DNA of 10,000 nt from Desulfovibrio sp. (GCA_020217165.1 JAIWOE010000025.1:1-10000); one strand, 5' to 3'; positions 1-7,518 are shown, counted from the stretch's first letter. Numbers and translations are program-made. The notes: a model not told the origin generated them from the sequence alone.

Positions 1-937
1 AGAAATCCTTGGCGGTTTCCAGGTCCAGGGTCAGCCCCACCCAGCACTGCTCCTTGGCCTTGACCAGGAGTGTCTGCCTGGTGCCTGCGGGAGACTTGAG
101 TTCCACGGCGGGCTTGTCATCGCCGGCGTCGCCCAGGGCGCTGGTGGCGTTGACGGCGGCCAGGGGACTGGTCGAGGCATTACCATTGCCCGCGGTGCCG
201 GGCACGGTGGCGTTGGCGCCCGCAGCCCCCGCCGTACCAGCTACGCCGGGAGCGCCGGGAGCGCCGGGAGCGGACGTTGCATTGGCCGGTGGCCGAGGGG
301 AATCCTCGGTAAAGGATTCCTGCATGCCAGGCACCCCACCAGCCCGGGCCTGCAGCGCTTCTTCTGCGGATTCAGCCAGTTCCGGCTGCTCTTCCAGGGA
401 GGCCATGGGGAGCTGGGGCGCGGCGGAGGCGTTCTCCTCCACTGGCAACAGGGAGGCGTTGTTCAGGGCAGGTTCTTCTTCAGTCACCGAATACCAGATC
501 AAGCCTCCCACCCCGAGCATGAGCAGCAGGATGACCAGGAAGATGAGCTTGAGACGCTTGGCGCTGGGCAAAGGCATGGAATAGGGCTGCACATTGGGCA
601 GGGTGCGCACGGGCTTGAGCTTGGGGGCGGGCTCTGCCGGGGAGGAGCAGTCCAGCACGCCATCCAGCCCGGGGAGCAGGTCGTCCATCTCCACATTGAG
701 CACGGCAATGTAGGCCTTGATGAAGCCCTTGATGTACACCGGGTGGGGCAGTTCCTGCAGATCGCCCTGCTCCAGCAGCTCCAGGGTGCGTCGGCCGAGC
801 TTTGTCCGCGCCATGACATCATCAATGGAGAGGCCAAGTTCCAACCGACGGCGCTGCAGCGCGAGGCCGACATCTTTGAAATCGGTCAGCCCGCACGCGT
901 CCTGGGCGTGGCCTTCGTAGTCGTCGCCGTATGTCAT
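1..937 (-). CDS. rodZ: RodZ-like cytoskeletal/cell-shape protein, 3' end off the window
   Basis: An open frame runs from ATG at 937 to the left edge without a stop, giving 312 residues. RodZ proteins link the MreB cytoskeleton to the wall-synthesis machinery at the inner membrane. Residues about 20-88 are a Cro-like helix-turn-helix of the RodZ type, with the hallmark LPHPVYIKGFIKAY at about 63-76. A basic segment (KRLK, 127-130) precedes one membrane helix at about 131-149. A low-complexity periplasmic linker rich in E, then A, G and P, covers about 153-285 and contains a collagen-like GAP/GXX stretch at 233-250. From about 287 the sequence resembles the start of the C-terminal DUF4115 domain (the KEQCWVGL segment with its tryptophan). 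The start is fixed because the stop of the upstream gene (962-964) lies in the same frame and this is the first ATG after it. Only a weak purine-rich ribosome-binding site (AAAAGAG) precedes it. The gene is last of the visible cluster and is probably co-transcribed with the SurA-like gene 24 bases upstream. The family call is secure; MreB binding is inferred. Confidence 0.88.
   Translation of the reverse strand, partial: MTYGDDYEGHAQDACGLTDFKDVGLALQRRRLELGLSIDDVMARTKLGRRTLELLEQGDLQELPHPVYIKGFIKAYIAVLNVEMDDLLPGLDGVLDCSSPAEPAPKLKPVRTLPNVQPYSMPLPSAKRLKLIFLVILLLMLGVGGLIWYSVTEEEPALNNASLLPVEENASAAPQLPMASLEEQPELAESAEEALQARAGGVPGMQESFTEDSPRPPANATSAPGAPGAPGVAGTAGAAGANATVPGTAGNGNASTSPLAAVNATSALGDAGDDKPAVELKSPAGTRQTLLVKAKEQCWVGLTLDLETAKDF
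244..270 (-). repeat. Three tandem 9-bp units coding Gly-Ala-Pro
   Basis: Plus-strand units CGCCGGGAG at 244-252, 253-261 and 262-270 are identical. On the coding strand they give the collagen-like GAPGAPGAP part of the RodZ-like periplasmic linker. Pure 9-bp repetition suggests growth by replication slippage, which keeps the frame. Confidence 0.85.
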
Positions 938-961
938 GTCTCTTTTGCCCGTCTCGATCTG

Positions 962-1957
962 CTACCAGTTGATTTGGATCAGCGCTTTGCGTTTCAGCCG
1001 GTCCAGGAACTCCAGGAACAGCGCTTCGGTTTTGGTCTTCTGCAGCTGCGCGCGGATGGCCTCTCTATCATAATTCGATCCGAGATGCGAGGGGGCCTGG
1101 GCGGGGGAGGAAGCGGCGCCACGAGCCTGCAGCTGCACCAGGGCCATGTCTGCCTCCAGGCGGAAGGGCTTGGAGACATCTCCTGGAGCCAGGCCCTCCA
1201 GGGCGTTGCGCAGGGGAGCGCCCAGGTCCACCAGGGCCAGCTCGCCCATATCACCGCCGTCTTCGGCGGCGGGGCCCACGGAGAACTGCCGGGCCGCATC
1301 GGCAAAGGACATCTTGCCGCCGGTCACATCCTTGTACACGCGGTTGGCCGTGGCCTCGTCCTTGACCATGATCACGGCAATGCGCACCCGGGTGGTGTTC
1401 ACCGCCGCGGCCGGCGAGGAGGCGGTGGACGGCAGGGCCGTGCTCCTGGCCACGCCGCCGGAGGCAATGAACTCGTCAATTTCCTGATCCGTGACCACCA
1501 CCTTGCGGTGCACCATATAGTTGATGAGCTGGGATTTAAGAATGTCCTGCTTGATTTCTTCCATGAGCTGGGCGCGGGTTTTGCCCTGCAGGGCCAACTG
1601 GGTGCGCAGTTCATCCTCCGTCAGGTCATGCTCCTCCCGGAAGGCGCGAATGCGGCTTTCCACGTCCGCCGGGTCCACCGTGAGCTTGAGCCGCTCGATT
1701 TCGTTCTTGATGAGGATCTCGCTGATGCGCGCCTGCAGCAGGGATTCGCGCACCTGCTGCAGCATGGCTTCCTGGGCCTGGGGGCTGGGCTGCAGGGGAA
1801 GCTGGTCCCGCAATTCGGCCAGTTGGGCATTGATTTCCCCGAGGGTGATCATCTCCCCGTTGACCACGGCCACAATCTTGTCCACCAGCTGCTGCGCAGC
1901 GGCGGGTGCAGCCAGCATGAGAAGAAGAACCATCAACTGTCCAATGCGGTATGCCAC
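962..1957 (-). CDS. SurA-like periplasmic chaperone with one degenerate parvulin domain
   Basis: 331 residues. SurA-type proteins bind unfolded outer-membrane proteins in the periplasm, and some also isomerise prolyl bonds. Residues 1-21 form a signal peptide with likely cleavage after AAPAAA. The SurA N-terminal signature (VDKIVAVVNGEMITLGEIN) starts at about 25 and is followed by a helical chaperone core to about 165. After an A/S/P linker, a single PpiC-type rotamase domain covers about 188-280 and retains GGDMGEL at 234-240. A C-terminal helix closes the protein, as in SurA. Both parvulin histidine positions appear replaced (VRIAVIMVK where a His-Ile-Leu motif is usual, and EADMALVQL where GxHII is usual), so a holdase role is more likely than catalysis. 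The start chosen is GTG at 1957 because AAGGAG lies 6 bases upstream and it leaves a clean signal peptide. A TTG at 2029 would add 24 uncharged-poor, non-signal residues. Enterobacterial SurA carries two parvulin domains. Confidence 0.85.
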   Translation of the reverse strand: MAYRIGQLMVLLLMLAAPAAAQQLVDKIVAVVNGEMITLGEINAQLAELRDQLPLQPSPQAQEAMLQQVRESLLQARISEILIKNEIERLKLTVDPADVESRIRAFREEHDLTEDELRTQLALQGKTRAQLMEEIKQDILKSQLINYMVHRKVVVTDQEIDEFIASGGVARSTALPSTASSPAAAVNTTRVRIAVIMVKDEATANRVYKDVTGGKMSFADAARQFSVGPAAEDGGDMGELALVDLGAPLRNALEGLAPGDVSKPFRLEADMALVQLQARGAASSPAQAPSHLGSNYDREAIRAQLQKTKTEALFLEFLDRLKRKALIQINW

Positions 1958-1963
1958 TTCTGG

Positions 1964-1969
1964 CTCCTT
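1964..1969 (-). promoter_or_regulatory. Ribosome-binding site fixing a GTG start
   Basis: AAGGAG on the minus strand, 6 bases before GTG at 1957. It selects this GTG over the upstream in-frame TTG (2029) and ATG (2008), neither of which has a recognisable site. Confidence 0.75.
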
Positions 1970-2025
1970 GTTCCTCGGTCCTGCGGGCCGCGCTCCAGGA
2001 TGACGCATGCCGGCGCGGTGGGTGA

Positions 2026-3291
2026 TCAATTATCCTGGGCAGCGCCGTTGCTGCGTGGCGGCTGGCCTGCCGGGAGCGGGTCTGCCGGGAGCGGGTCTGC
2101 CGGGAGCGGACTGTGCACCAAGGGGGAGTCAAGCGATTCCTCGGGACCGTCGGGTTCCAGCGTTGCATTTTCGTCCAGCTCCCATTCTTCCTCACCCATG
2201 GGCAGGCCCTGTTCTTGGATGGCCTCCAGGCTCAGGGAGGCGTTGCCGTCCACCATATGTTCCTGCTGGGTGCGGGCCTGTTCCTCAAGCTGTTCCTTTT
2301 CGCGGGCCTTGGCCAGCAAGTGGGCGCTCACCTGGATATTCGCCTGGCCCAGGGAGGTGGTTAGCCATTCCTGGAAGGCCTCTTCCAGCCGTGCTTCCAG
2401 CAAAATTTTTTCCGCAATGGGGGAGCCGAGGCCGGCATCCAGGGCCTTGGCAGGGATACGCTCCAGCAGAATCAGGCTTTCGAATCCTGCCTGATTGGCC
2501 CGCACCACCGTGGGGGTGAGCAGGGGGGCGGCGGCGAGATCTTCCACCCAAATTTTGGGCAGCCGGTTTTCCTGCATGGTTATTTCCTGGAGGAACACCT
2601 TGGGGAAGATGGCCTGAATGGCCGCTGGCTGCGGGTTTTCCACATAGGCCAGGGCCGCGTCGCGCACCAGGGTGCGGCCGGGGCCGGTCACGTGCACCAC
2701 CCGCACCTGGGCCGCCTGCACGAATTTTTCCTGATTGGCCTTGTAATAGGCCACCACTTCGGCCGGGTCCAACTGCACCTGGGGTCTGAGCACCTTGCGG
2801 ATGAATTTTTCCGTGGCCAGATTGGCCCGCAACAGGCGACGCCACACGGCGAGGTCGATGTATTCTTCCAGCAGCATGCGTTCGAATTCGCCCGGTGGAT
2901 AGTCCATGCGCACCAGGGCCTCGGCCTTGTTCAGCTCGTCCTGGGTCACGTTCAGGTCGCGTCGGGCCAATTCCTGTTCAATGAACGTCTGCACCAGCAT
3001 CTGGGCGAGGACCATGCCATACTGGTCCCGCAGGACCCCGATGGTCACGGCGGGCTGGCCGCCCCAGCCCAGCTGGATCAGATCGTAGGCGGATTCCAGT
3101 TCCTTGAGGGTGATGGGATGGCCATTGACCGTGGCCACCACACCTTCCTGCATGGGATCCATGCTGCAGGCGGCGGTGCAGGCAAGCACAACGGCCAGCG
3201 CCCCTGGCAGGGCGCGACGCAGGAGACGCTGCGGCATCACGCGGGACGCGGCAACACAGAGAAAAGCAAAAGTGCGGAACAAACGCTGCAT
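2026..3291 (-). CDS. SurA/PpiC-like lipoprotein, probable periplasmic chaperone
   Basis: 421 residues from ATG at 3291, 6 bases after the mfd stop, so translation is probably coupled (only a distant AAGG precedes it). A second ATG at 3237 would give a shorter leader but has no ribosome-binding site. The leader contains two candidate lipidation cysteines, C38 (VLAC) and C42 (TAAC), suggesting a lipoprotein anchored to a membrane. A SurA-type N-terminal motif (VVATVNGHPITLKELESAY) lies at 51-69 and a helical core at about 80-195. The segment where a parvulin domain should be (about 195-280, VRVVHVTGPGRT onward) lacks the GGxLG motif and the Phe/His core, so prolyl isomerase activity is doubtful. 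A coiled, charged stretch (about 325-345) leads into an acidic tail ending in PLPAD repeats (396-408). Role inferred: helper of outer-membrane or secreted protein folding, beside the SurA-like protein encoded next. Confidence 0.8.
   Translation of the reverse strand: MQRLFRTFAFLCVAASRVMPQRLLRRALPGALAVVLACTAACSMDPMQEGVVATVNGHPITLKELESAYDLIQLGWGGQPAVTIGVLRDQYGMVLAQMLVQTFIEQELARRDLNVTQDELNKAEALVRMDYPPGEFERMLLEEYIDLAVWRRLLRANLATEKFIRKVLRPQVQLDPAEVVAYYKANQEKFVQAAQVRVVHVTGPGRTLVRDAALAYVENPQPAAIQAIFPKVFLQEITMQENRLPKIWVEDLAAAPLLTPTVVRANQAGFESLILLERIPAKALDAGLGSPIAEKILLEARLEEAFQEWLTTSLGQANIQVSAHLLAKAREKEQLEEQARTQQEHMVDGNASLSLEAIQEQGLPMGEEEWELDENATLEPDGPEESLDSPLVHSPLPADPLPADPLPAGQPPRSNGAAQDN
2067..2111 (-). 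repeat. Three tandem 15-bp units coding PLPAD-type repeats
   Basis: Plus-strand units CTGCCGGGAGCGGGT at 2067-2081 and 2082-2096 are identical. The third (2097-2111) differs only in its last two bases. On the coding strand they give the proline-rich PLPADPLPADPLPAG tail of the lipoprotein. The 13-base core GCCGGGAGCGGAC also occurs at the end of the GAP repeat in the rodZ-like gene (264-276). Confidence 0.88.
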
Positions 3292-3297
3292 CCGAAT

Positions 3298-6200
3298 TCA
3301 GGCCTTGAGGGAGAAGATGGCGTCGCCAACCTGTTGCAGACGCTGAACCATATCCAGGTTTTCATCAAGGCGCAAATCCAGTGTGGAGGGCGGCATGAGC
3401 CGCGCCCGGCCGGCCTGTTCGGCCACCCAGGCCACCAGCCGCGCCGGGTCCAGGGCCCGGGAGCTTTCGCCCCAGGAGAGTTTGACCTTGCCGGGAAACA
3501 GATCAGCCTTGAGCACGCCCAGCTGGGCCAGCTGGCGCTTGAAGTCCAGAACGGCCAGAAAATTTCTGAGCTCCTCAGGCAGGGGCCCGAACCGGTCGCG
3601 CACTTCGGCTTCCAGTTCCTGTCGCACCTCGGGAGAATGAAGGGAAGTGAACCCTTTGTAATATTTAAGCCGTTCCCGGGAGTCCGGCATGTATTGCTCG
3701 GGGATGTGGGCGGCAAACCCGATTTGCAGCTCCGGCTCCACCACTTCCTCCCGGGCCGTGCCCCGCAGCCGGGACACTTCCATTTCCAGCATTTCCAGGA
3801 ACAGATCCAGCCCCACCTTGGCAATGTGGCCGGACTGGCTCTCCCCGAGGATGTTGCCCGCGCCGCGCAGCCGCAAGTCCTCCATGGCCACCTGGAACCC
3901 CGCGCCAAGGTAATCCATGTCCATGATGATCTGCAGCCGCTTGCGGGTGTTTTCCGCCAGCCGGTCAATGGAAGGAGTGACAAAATATGCGTAGGCCTGC
4001 CGGTCCGAGCGCCCCACCCGGCCCCGCAACTGGTACAGCTGCCCCAGGCCGAAGAGTTGGGCCTGGTCCACCACCATGGTGTTGGCCCGGGGAAAGTCTA
4101 GGCCGGATTCCACAATGGACGTGCAGACCAGAATGTCCAGCTCGCCGTGCCAGAAGGCGTGCATGGTTTCTTCCAGCTGTTTTTCGGCCATCTGCCCGTG
4201 GGCCATGGCCACCCGCGCCCCGGGCACCAGCTGCTTGACGAAATCCCCCACCTGCTCCAGGCCCTGGACCCGGTTGTACACCCAGAACACCTGCCCCTCG
4301 CGGGAAAGCTCCTGCTCCAGGATGCGCTTGAGGAGCTTGGGATCGCGCTCGATGAGGACGCTTTCCACGGGCTTGCGTTCCCGCGGCGGCGTTTCGATGA
4401 CGGACAGGCTGCGGATACCCGAGAGGGAGAGCTGCAGGGTGCGGGGGATGGGCGTGGCCGTGAGGGTGAGGGCGTCCACGTTTTTCTTGAATTCCTTGAG
4501 CCGCTCCTTGTGCTTGACCCCAAAGCGCTGCTCTTCGTCCAGGACCAGCAGGGAGAGGTTGGGAATCTGGATATCCCGGGAGAGCAGCCGGTGCGTGCCG
4601 ATGAGGATGTCCACCTGCCCGCGCCTGACCTGCTCCAGGATGGCCCGCTGCTGCCGGGCCGTGACGAACCGGGAGAGCATGGCCACGGTGATGGGCAGAT
4701 CCTTGAGCCGCGCCTTGAAATTCTGGTAGTGCTGCTCGGCCAGTATGGTGGTGGGGCACAGGATGGCCGTTTGGCGACCATCCAGGGCCGCACGCACGGC
4801 GGCGCGCATGGCCACCTCAGTCTTGCCGAAGCCCACGTCTCCGCACACCAGACGGTCCATGGGTTCGGGGCGGGCCATGTCCTCCAGCACATCCTGGATG
4901 GCCTGGGCCTGATCCGGGGTTTCCTCAAAACCGAAGGAGGCCTCGAACTCGCGGAAGAGCTCATTTTCCGGGCCATAGCTGAAGCCCTTGGCCACCTTGC
5001 GCCACGCGTACATCTCCACCAGCTCGCCGGCAATCTGCTCCACGGCCTTGCGGGCCTTTTCTCGGGTGCGGGCCCAGCCTGCGCCCCCCAGCCTGTCCAG
5101 GGTGGGCTCAAACTCTTCCGGCCCCTTGAATCGCTGCACCAGCCCCAACCGGTCCACGGGAAGGTAGAGCTTGTCATCCCCGGCGTAGTGCATGAGCAGG
5201 AAGTCGTTGCCCACGCCAGCTAGGTCCAGCCGGATGAGCCCTTGAAAGCGACCCAGTCCGTAATCGCGGTGCACCAGCAGATCGCCCGGAGACAGCTCCT
5301 CGTACTGTTTGAGGCCGATGAATTCTTTGCGGGACACGGCCGGCCGCACGGCCCCCCGGGGCTGCAGCACGTCCTCCCCCAGGATGCGCATGCCGTTCCA
5401 GAGCAAATCCGCACCTTTGGAATATGGCGAGACCAGGGCGAACAGCCCCCGGGCCGTGGCGGCGTAGGACGTGGCCGGCGTCACCCCTTCCTGAGCAGCC
5501 AGGGCCAGAAATTTCTTGCGTCCCTGTTCGGAAGAAAAACACAGCAGGGTCTGCCGCCGGCTGCGGCTCCACTCCTTGAGGCGGTCCACCAGGGCCTGCC
5601 AGGGTCGGTCCCGCAGGCGTTGTTCCTCCAGACGCCGGGCTTCTTCCTCCAGCAGCTGGCCTTCCCGGTCCAGTTGCATGAGCTGTTCAAAGCTCTCGAT
5701 GCCGCGCTCCGGCGCTTCGTCTCCTTGTCGCTCCAGGCCCATGACCAGAGACTGGAACTGCAGGGTGCGCCCGGCCTTGAGGCCCTGCAGGGCCTGTTCC
5801 GGGGTGCGCAGGTGCAGGGACCGGCGTTTGGCCAGCAGCATGGGCACGGCGCCTTCTTCGGCACGCTTTTCCCAGGCCCAGGCCTGTTCCTCCAGCACGG
5901 CGGCAAACAGCTCCGGCGAGGCCTGCAGGCAGGTGCGATCTGCGGGGAGCCAGTCCTCAAACACGGCTGGCGTTTCGTAAAACACACCGGGGGAGAGGCC
6001 GGCGCCGCCCTCTTCCAGGGCCAAACGCAGGGCCTTTTCCTCTTCCGGGTCGATGCGCTGCTGGGTTCGCAGGGCCTTGAACCGCGCCAGGGCTTCCTGC
6101 CGGGCTTGTGCCGTCACGGCCAGGGGCCGCACGGGCAGCAGCACGGCCTCCTTGAGATTGGCGTGGGAGCGCTGGGTGATGGGATCAAACAGCCGCATCT

Positions 6201-6837
6201 CCTCCACCGTATCCCCAAAAAACTCCAGGCGCAGGGCATGCTCGTGCCCGGGGGTGAAGATATCCAGGATGTCGCCGCGGCGGGAGAACTCTCCTGGCCG
6301 CGACACCAGGGTGGATCGTTCGTAGCCCCAGGTCACGGCCTGCTCGATCACCAAATCCGAGGACAGCTCCTCACCGGACTTGATGACCAGGTGGTTGGCC
6401 TCCAGGAACCCCCGCGGCGGCCACCAAGGCATGAAGTTATCCACGGTGCAGACCACCCCCACCCGGCCCTCATGGGTCTGCAGGGCCCACAAGGCGGCGA
6501 TGCGCCGGGCCCAGGCATCCGTGCGCAGGGAGCGCTGGGCGGCCTGCTCCCGGCCGCCGCCCAGGAGCCAGGGCGGCAGCACCACCCAGCGGGCCTTTTG
6601 CCGCGCAAATTCTTCCTGGCTCTGGAACAGCTGCAGCAGGCCCAGGGTTTCGTGCAGTTCGGCGGGGCCACGCACCACCAGCACGGGTCGGGCGCCAGCC
6701 AGCAACAGCTCATGGGCCAGCAGGGCCCGGGTGCCCGGCCCGGTCTTGTAAAGGACGGCCTCGGTGCGGCCTTTTCCGGAAAGGGAACGCACCAGGCGAT
6801 CCATGGCAGTGGCGGGGGTGTCGAACGGCGATGTCAT
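3298..6837 (-). CDS. mfd: Transcription-repair coupling factor Mfd
   Basis: 1179 residues from ATG at 6837 (E. coli Mfd has 1148). Mfd is a cytoplasmic ATP-driven DNA translocase. It removes RNA polymerase stalled at lesions and recruits UvrA for excision repair. The N-terminal UvrB-like module contains SRPGEFSRRGDILDIF near 179-194. The RNA-polymerase-interacting CarD-like domain is at about 511-570 (SPGDLLVHRDYGLGRFQG). The translocase follows with Walker A GDVGFGKT (666-673), Walker B-type LDEEQRFG (766-773), TATPIPRT (793-800), CTSIVESGLDFPRAN (about 905-919) and QLRGRVGR (936-943). A C-terminal domain covers about 1040-1179. All key helicase motifs are intact. The start is chosen by N-terminal fit to the family: the frame opens further upstream to a TTG at 6978, but that adds 47 unconserved residues. 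No clear ribosome-binding site precedes ATG 6837, and ATG 6804 is an alternative. It is probably the first gene of the cluster continuing to rodZ. Confidence 0.97.
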   Translation of the reverse strand: MTSPFDTPATAMDRLVRSLSGKGRTEAVLYKTGPGTRALLAHELLLAGARPVLVVRGPAELHETLGLLQLFQSQEEFARQKARWVVLPPWLLGGGREQAAQRSLRTDAWARRIAALWALQTHEGRVGVVCTVDNFMPWWPPRGFLEANHLVIKSGEELSSDLVIEQAVTWGYERSTLVSRPGEFSRRGDILDIFTPGHEHALRLEFFGDTVEEMRLFDPITQRSHANLKEAVLLPVRPLAVTAQARQEALARFKALRTQQRIDPEEEKALRLALEEGGAGLSPGVFYETPAVFEDWLPADRTCLQASPELFAAVLEEQAWAWEKRAEEGAVPMLLAKRRSLHLRTPEQALQGLKAGRTLQFQSLVMGLERQGDEAPERGIESFEQLMQLDREGQLLEEEARRLEEQRLRDRPWQALVDRLKEWSRSRRQTLLCFSSEQGRKKFLALAAQEGVTPATSYAATARGLFALVSPYSKGADLLWNGMRILGEDVLQPRGAVRPAVSRKEFIGLKQYEELSPGDLLVHRDYGLGRFQGLIRLDLAGVGNDFLLMHYAGDDKLYLPVDRLGLVQRFKGPEEFEPTLDRLGGAGWARTREKARKAVEQIAGELVEMYAWRKVAKGFSYGPENELFREFEASFGFEETPDQAQAIQDVLEDMARPEPMDRLVCGDVGFGKTEVAMRAAVRAALDGRQTAILCPTTILAEQHYQNFKARLKDLPITVAMLSRFVTARQQRAILEQVRRGQVDILIGTHRLLSRDIQIPNLSLLVLDEEQRFGVKHKERLKEFKKNVDALTLTATPIPRTLQLSLSGIRSLSVIETPPRERKPVESVLIERDPKLLKRILEQELSREGQVFWVYNRVQGLEQVGDFVKQLVPGARVAMAHGQMAEKQLEETMHAFWHGELDILVCTSIVESGLDFPRANTMVVDQAQLFGLGQLYQLRGRVGRSDRQAYAYFVTPSIDRLAENTRKRLQIIMDMDYLGAGFQVAMEDLRLRGAGNILGESQSGHIAKVGLDLFLEMLEMEVSRLRGTAREEVVEPELQIGFAAHIPEQYMPDSRERLKYYKGFTSLHSPEVRQELEAEVRDRFGPLPEELRNFLAVLDFKRQLAQLGVLKADLFPGKVKLSWGESSRALDPARLVAWVAEQAGRARLMPPSTLDLRLDENLDMVQRLQQVGDAIFSLKA

Positions 6838-6927
6838 GACTGCAACTTTGCAACAGGAGGACGCAAAAGACCCCCGCGACGGATCGTGGCCGTCCGGAGG
6901 CAAGACGCGTATTTCCAGATTCTGAAA

Positions 6928-7004
6928 CAAGGCCTTGCGAGGGGGAGCCCTTTTGAGGCAAGGGTCCTCCCCCCCCAAAAAACACTTGCGTCAATAAGGC
7001 CTTA
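6928..7004 (-). terminator. Hairpin with flanking AAGGCCTT boxes between cheW and mfd
   Basis: The arms GGGGGAGCCCTT (6941-6952) and AAGGG-TC-CTCCCCC (6960-6973) form a 12-bp stem with a 2-base bulge and a 7-base loop, starting about 30 bases after the cheW stop. On either side lie the palindromes CAAGGCCTTG (6928-6937) and TAAGGCCTTA (6995-7004, overlapping the cheW stop codon). There is no T-run on the 3' side in either orientation; a T6 tract lies on the 5' side for cheW. It could be a cheW terminator or 3' stabilising element, or part of the mfd leader. A C8A6 homopolymer (6969-6982) is embedded in it. The rest of the 164-base gap shows no convincing promoter. Confidence 0.45.
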
Positions 7005-7478
7005 GATTCGGTTAAGCGCGGATTTTTCCTCGCGGGAAAGCAGCCGGTCCAGGTCCAGCAAGATGAGCAGCCGGTCTTCCAGCTTGCCCACGCCGCTGAT
7101 GTATTCCGACTCCAGCCCGGCCACCACCGGCGGGGGGGGCTCCACGGTGCTGGCGGGAATGCGCAACACCTCGGACACGGAATCCACCACGAACCCAACA
7201 ATCATGTTGTTGATTTCGATAACGATGATGCGGGTATGCTTGTCGTGCTCACGGGAGGCCAGCCCAAACCGCCTGCGCAGGTCCAGAATGGGAATGACCT
7301 TGCCACGCAGGTTGATGACGCCTTCCACAAACTCCGGGGCACGCGGCACCTTGGTGATCTCCATGGTGCGGATGATTTCCTGCACCTTGAGGATATCCAC
7401 GCCGAACTCTTCGTCCCCGATGCTGAATGTGACGAGCTGCAACAGCTCGGCATCCTGGCGCTTGTGTAACTCTTCCAT
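7002..7478 (-). CDS. cheW: Chemotaxis adaptor CheW
   Basis: 158 residues, the normal size for a single-domain CheW. CheW is a cytoplasmic scaffold that couples methyl-accepting receptors to the kinase CheA in the polar signalling array. The fold spans nearly the whole protein: LLQLVTFSIGDEEFGVDI at 12-29, VPRAPEFVEGVINLRG at 44-59 with the hallmark NLRG (56-59), VIPILDLRRRFG at 61-72, a second half with IVIEINNMIVGFVVDSVSEVL (84-104), and GKLEDRLLILLDLDRLL at 131-147. The start ATG at 7478 has AAGGGG 6 bases upstream, which favours it over the longer frame beginning at 7556. It stands alone here: no cheA, cheY or receptor gene is visible. It could therefore serve an array encoded elsewhere, or be one of several CheW paralogues. 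Mfd follows in the same direction after 164 bases. Confidence 0.96.
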   Translation of the reverse strand: MEELHKRQDAELLQLVTFSIGDEEFGVDILKVQEIIRTMEITKVPRAPEFVEGVINLRGKVIPILDLRRRFGLASREHDKHTRIIVIEINNMIVGFVVDSVSEVLRIPASTVEPPPPVVAGLESEYISGVGKLEDRLLILLDLDRLLSREEKSALNRI

Positions 7479-7490
7479 GCATTGCCCCTT

Positions 7491-7518
7491 CACATAGTAT
7501 GGATCACATAGTATGGAT
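7491..7518. repeat. Perfect 14-bp tandem duplication upstream of cheW
   Basis: The unit CACATAGTATGGAT occurs at 7491-7504 and again, identical and directly adjacent, at 7505-7518. It abuts the cheW ribosome-binding site (7485-7490). Each unit contains a short dyad, CATA-G-TATG. Read toward cheW, each carries TACTAT. Confidence 0.95.

Noticed and set aside
2475..2492. tRNA-like TTTCGAATCCTGCC string
   Set aside because: It lies inside the lipoprotein coding sequence, with no acceptor or anticodon arms around it.
743..2494. Long plus-strand open frame (583 codons) opposite the rodZ-like, SurA-like and lipoprotein genes
   Set aside because: It crosses three recognised minus-strand genes and has no domain or ribosome-binding site. 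It is an antisense shadow from high third-position GC.
2692..4101. Long plus-strand open frame (469 codons) opposite the lipoprotein gene and the mfd 3' part
   Set aside because: Composition is rich in H, Q, G and L with no family match. The opposite strand encodes conserved Mfd motifs.
5242..7005. Long plus-strand open frame (587 codons) opposite mfd
   Set aside because: Antisense shadow of mfd; Q/G/H-rich, without domains.
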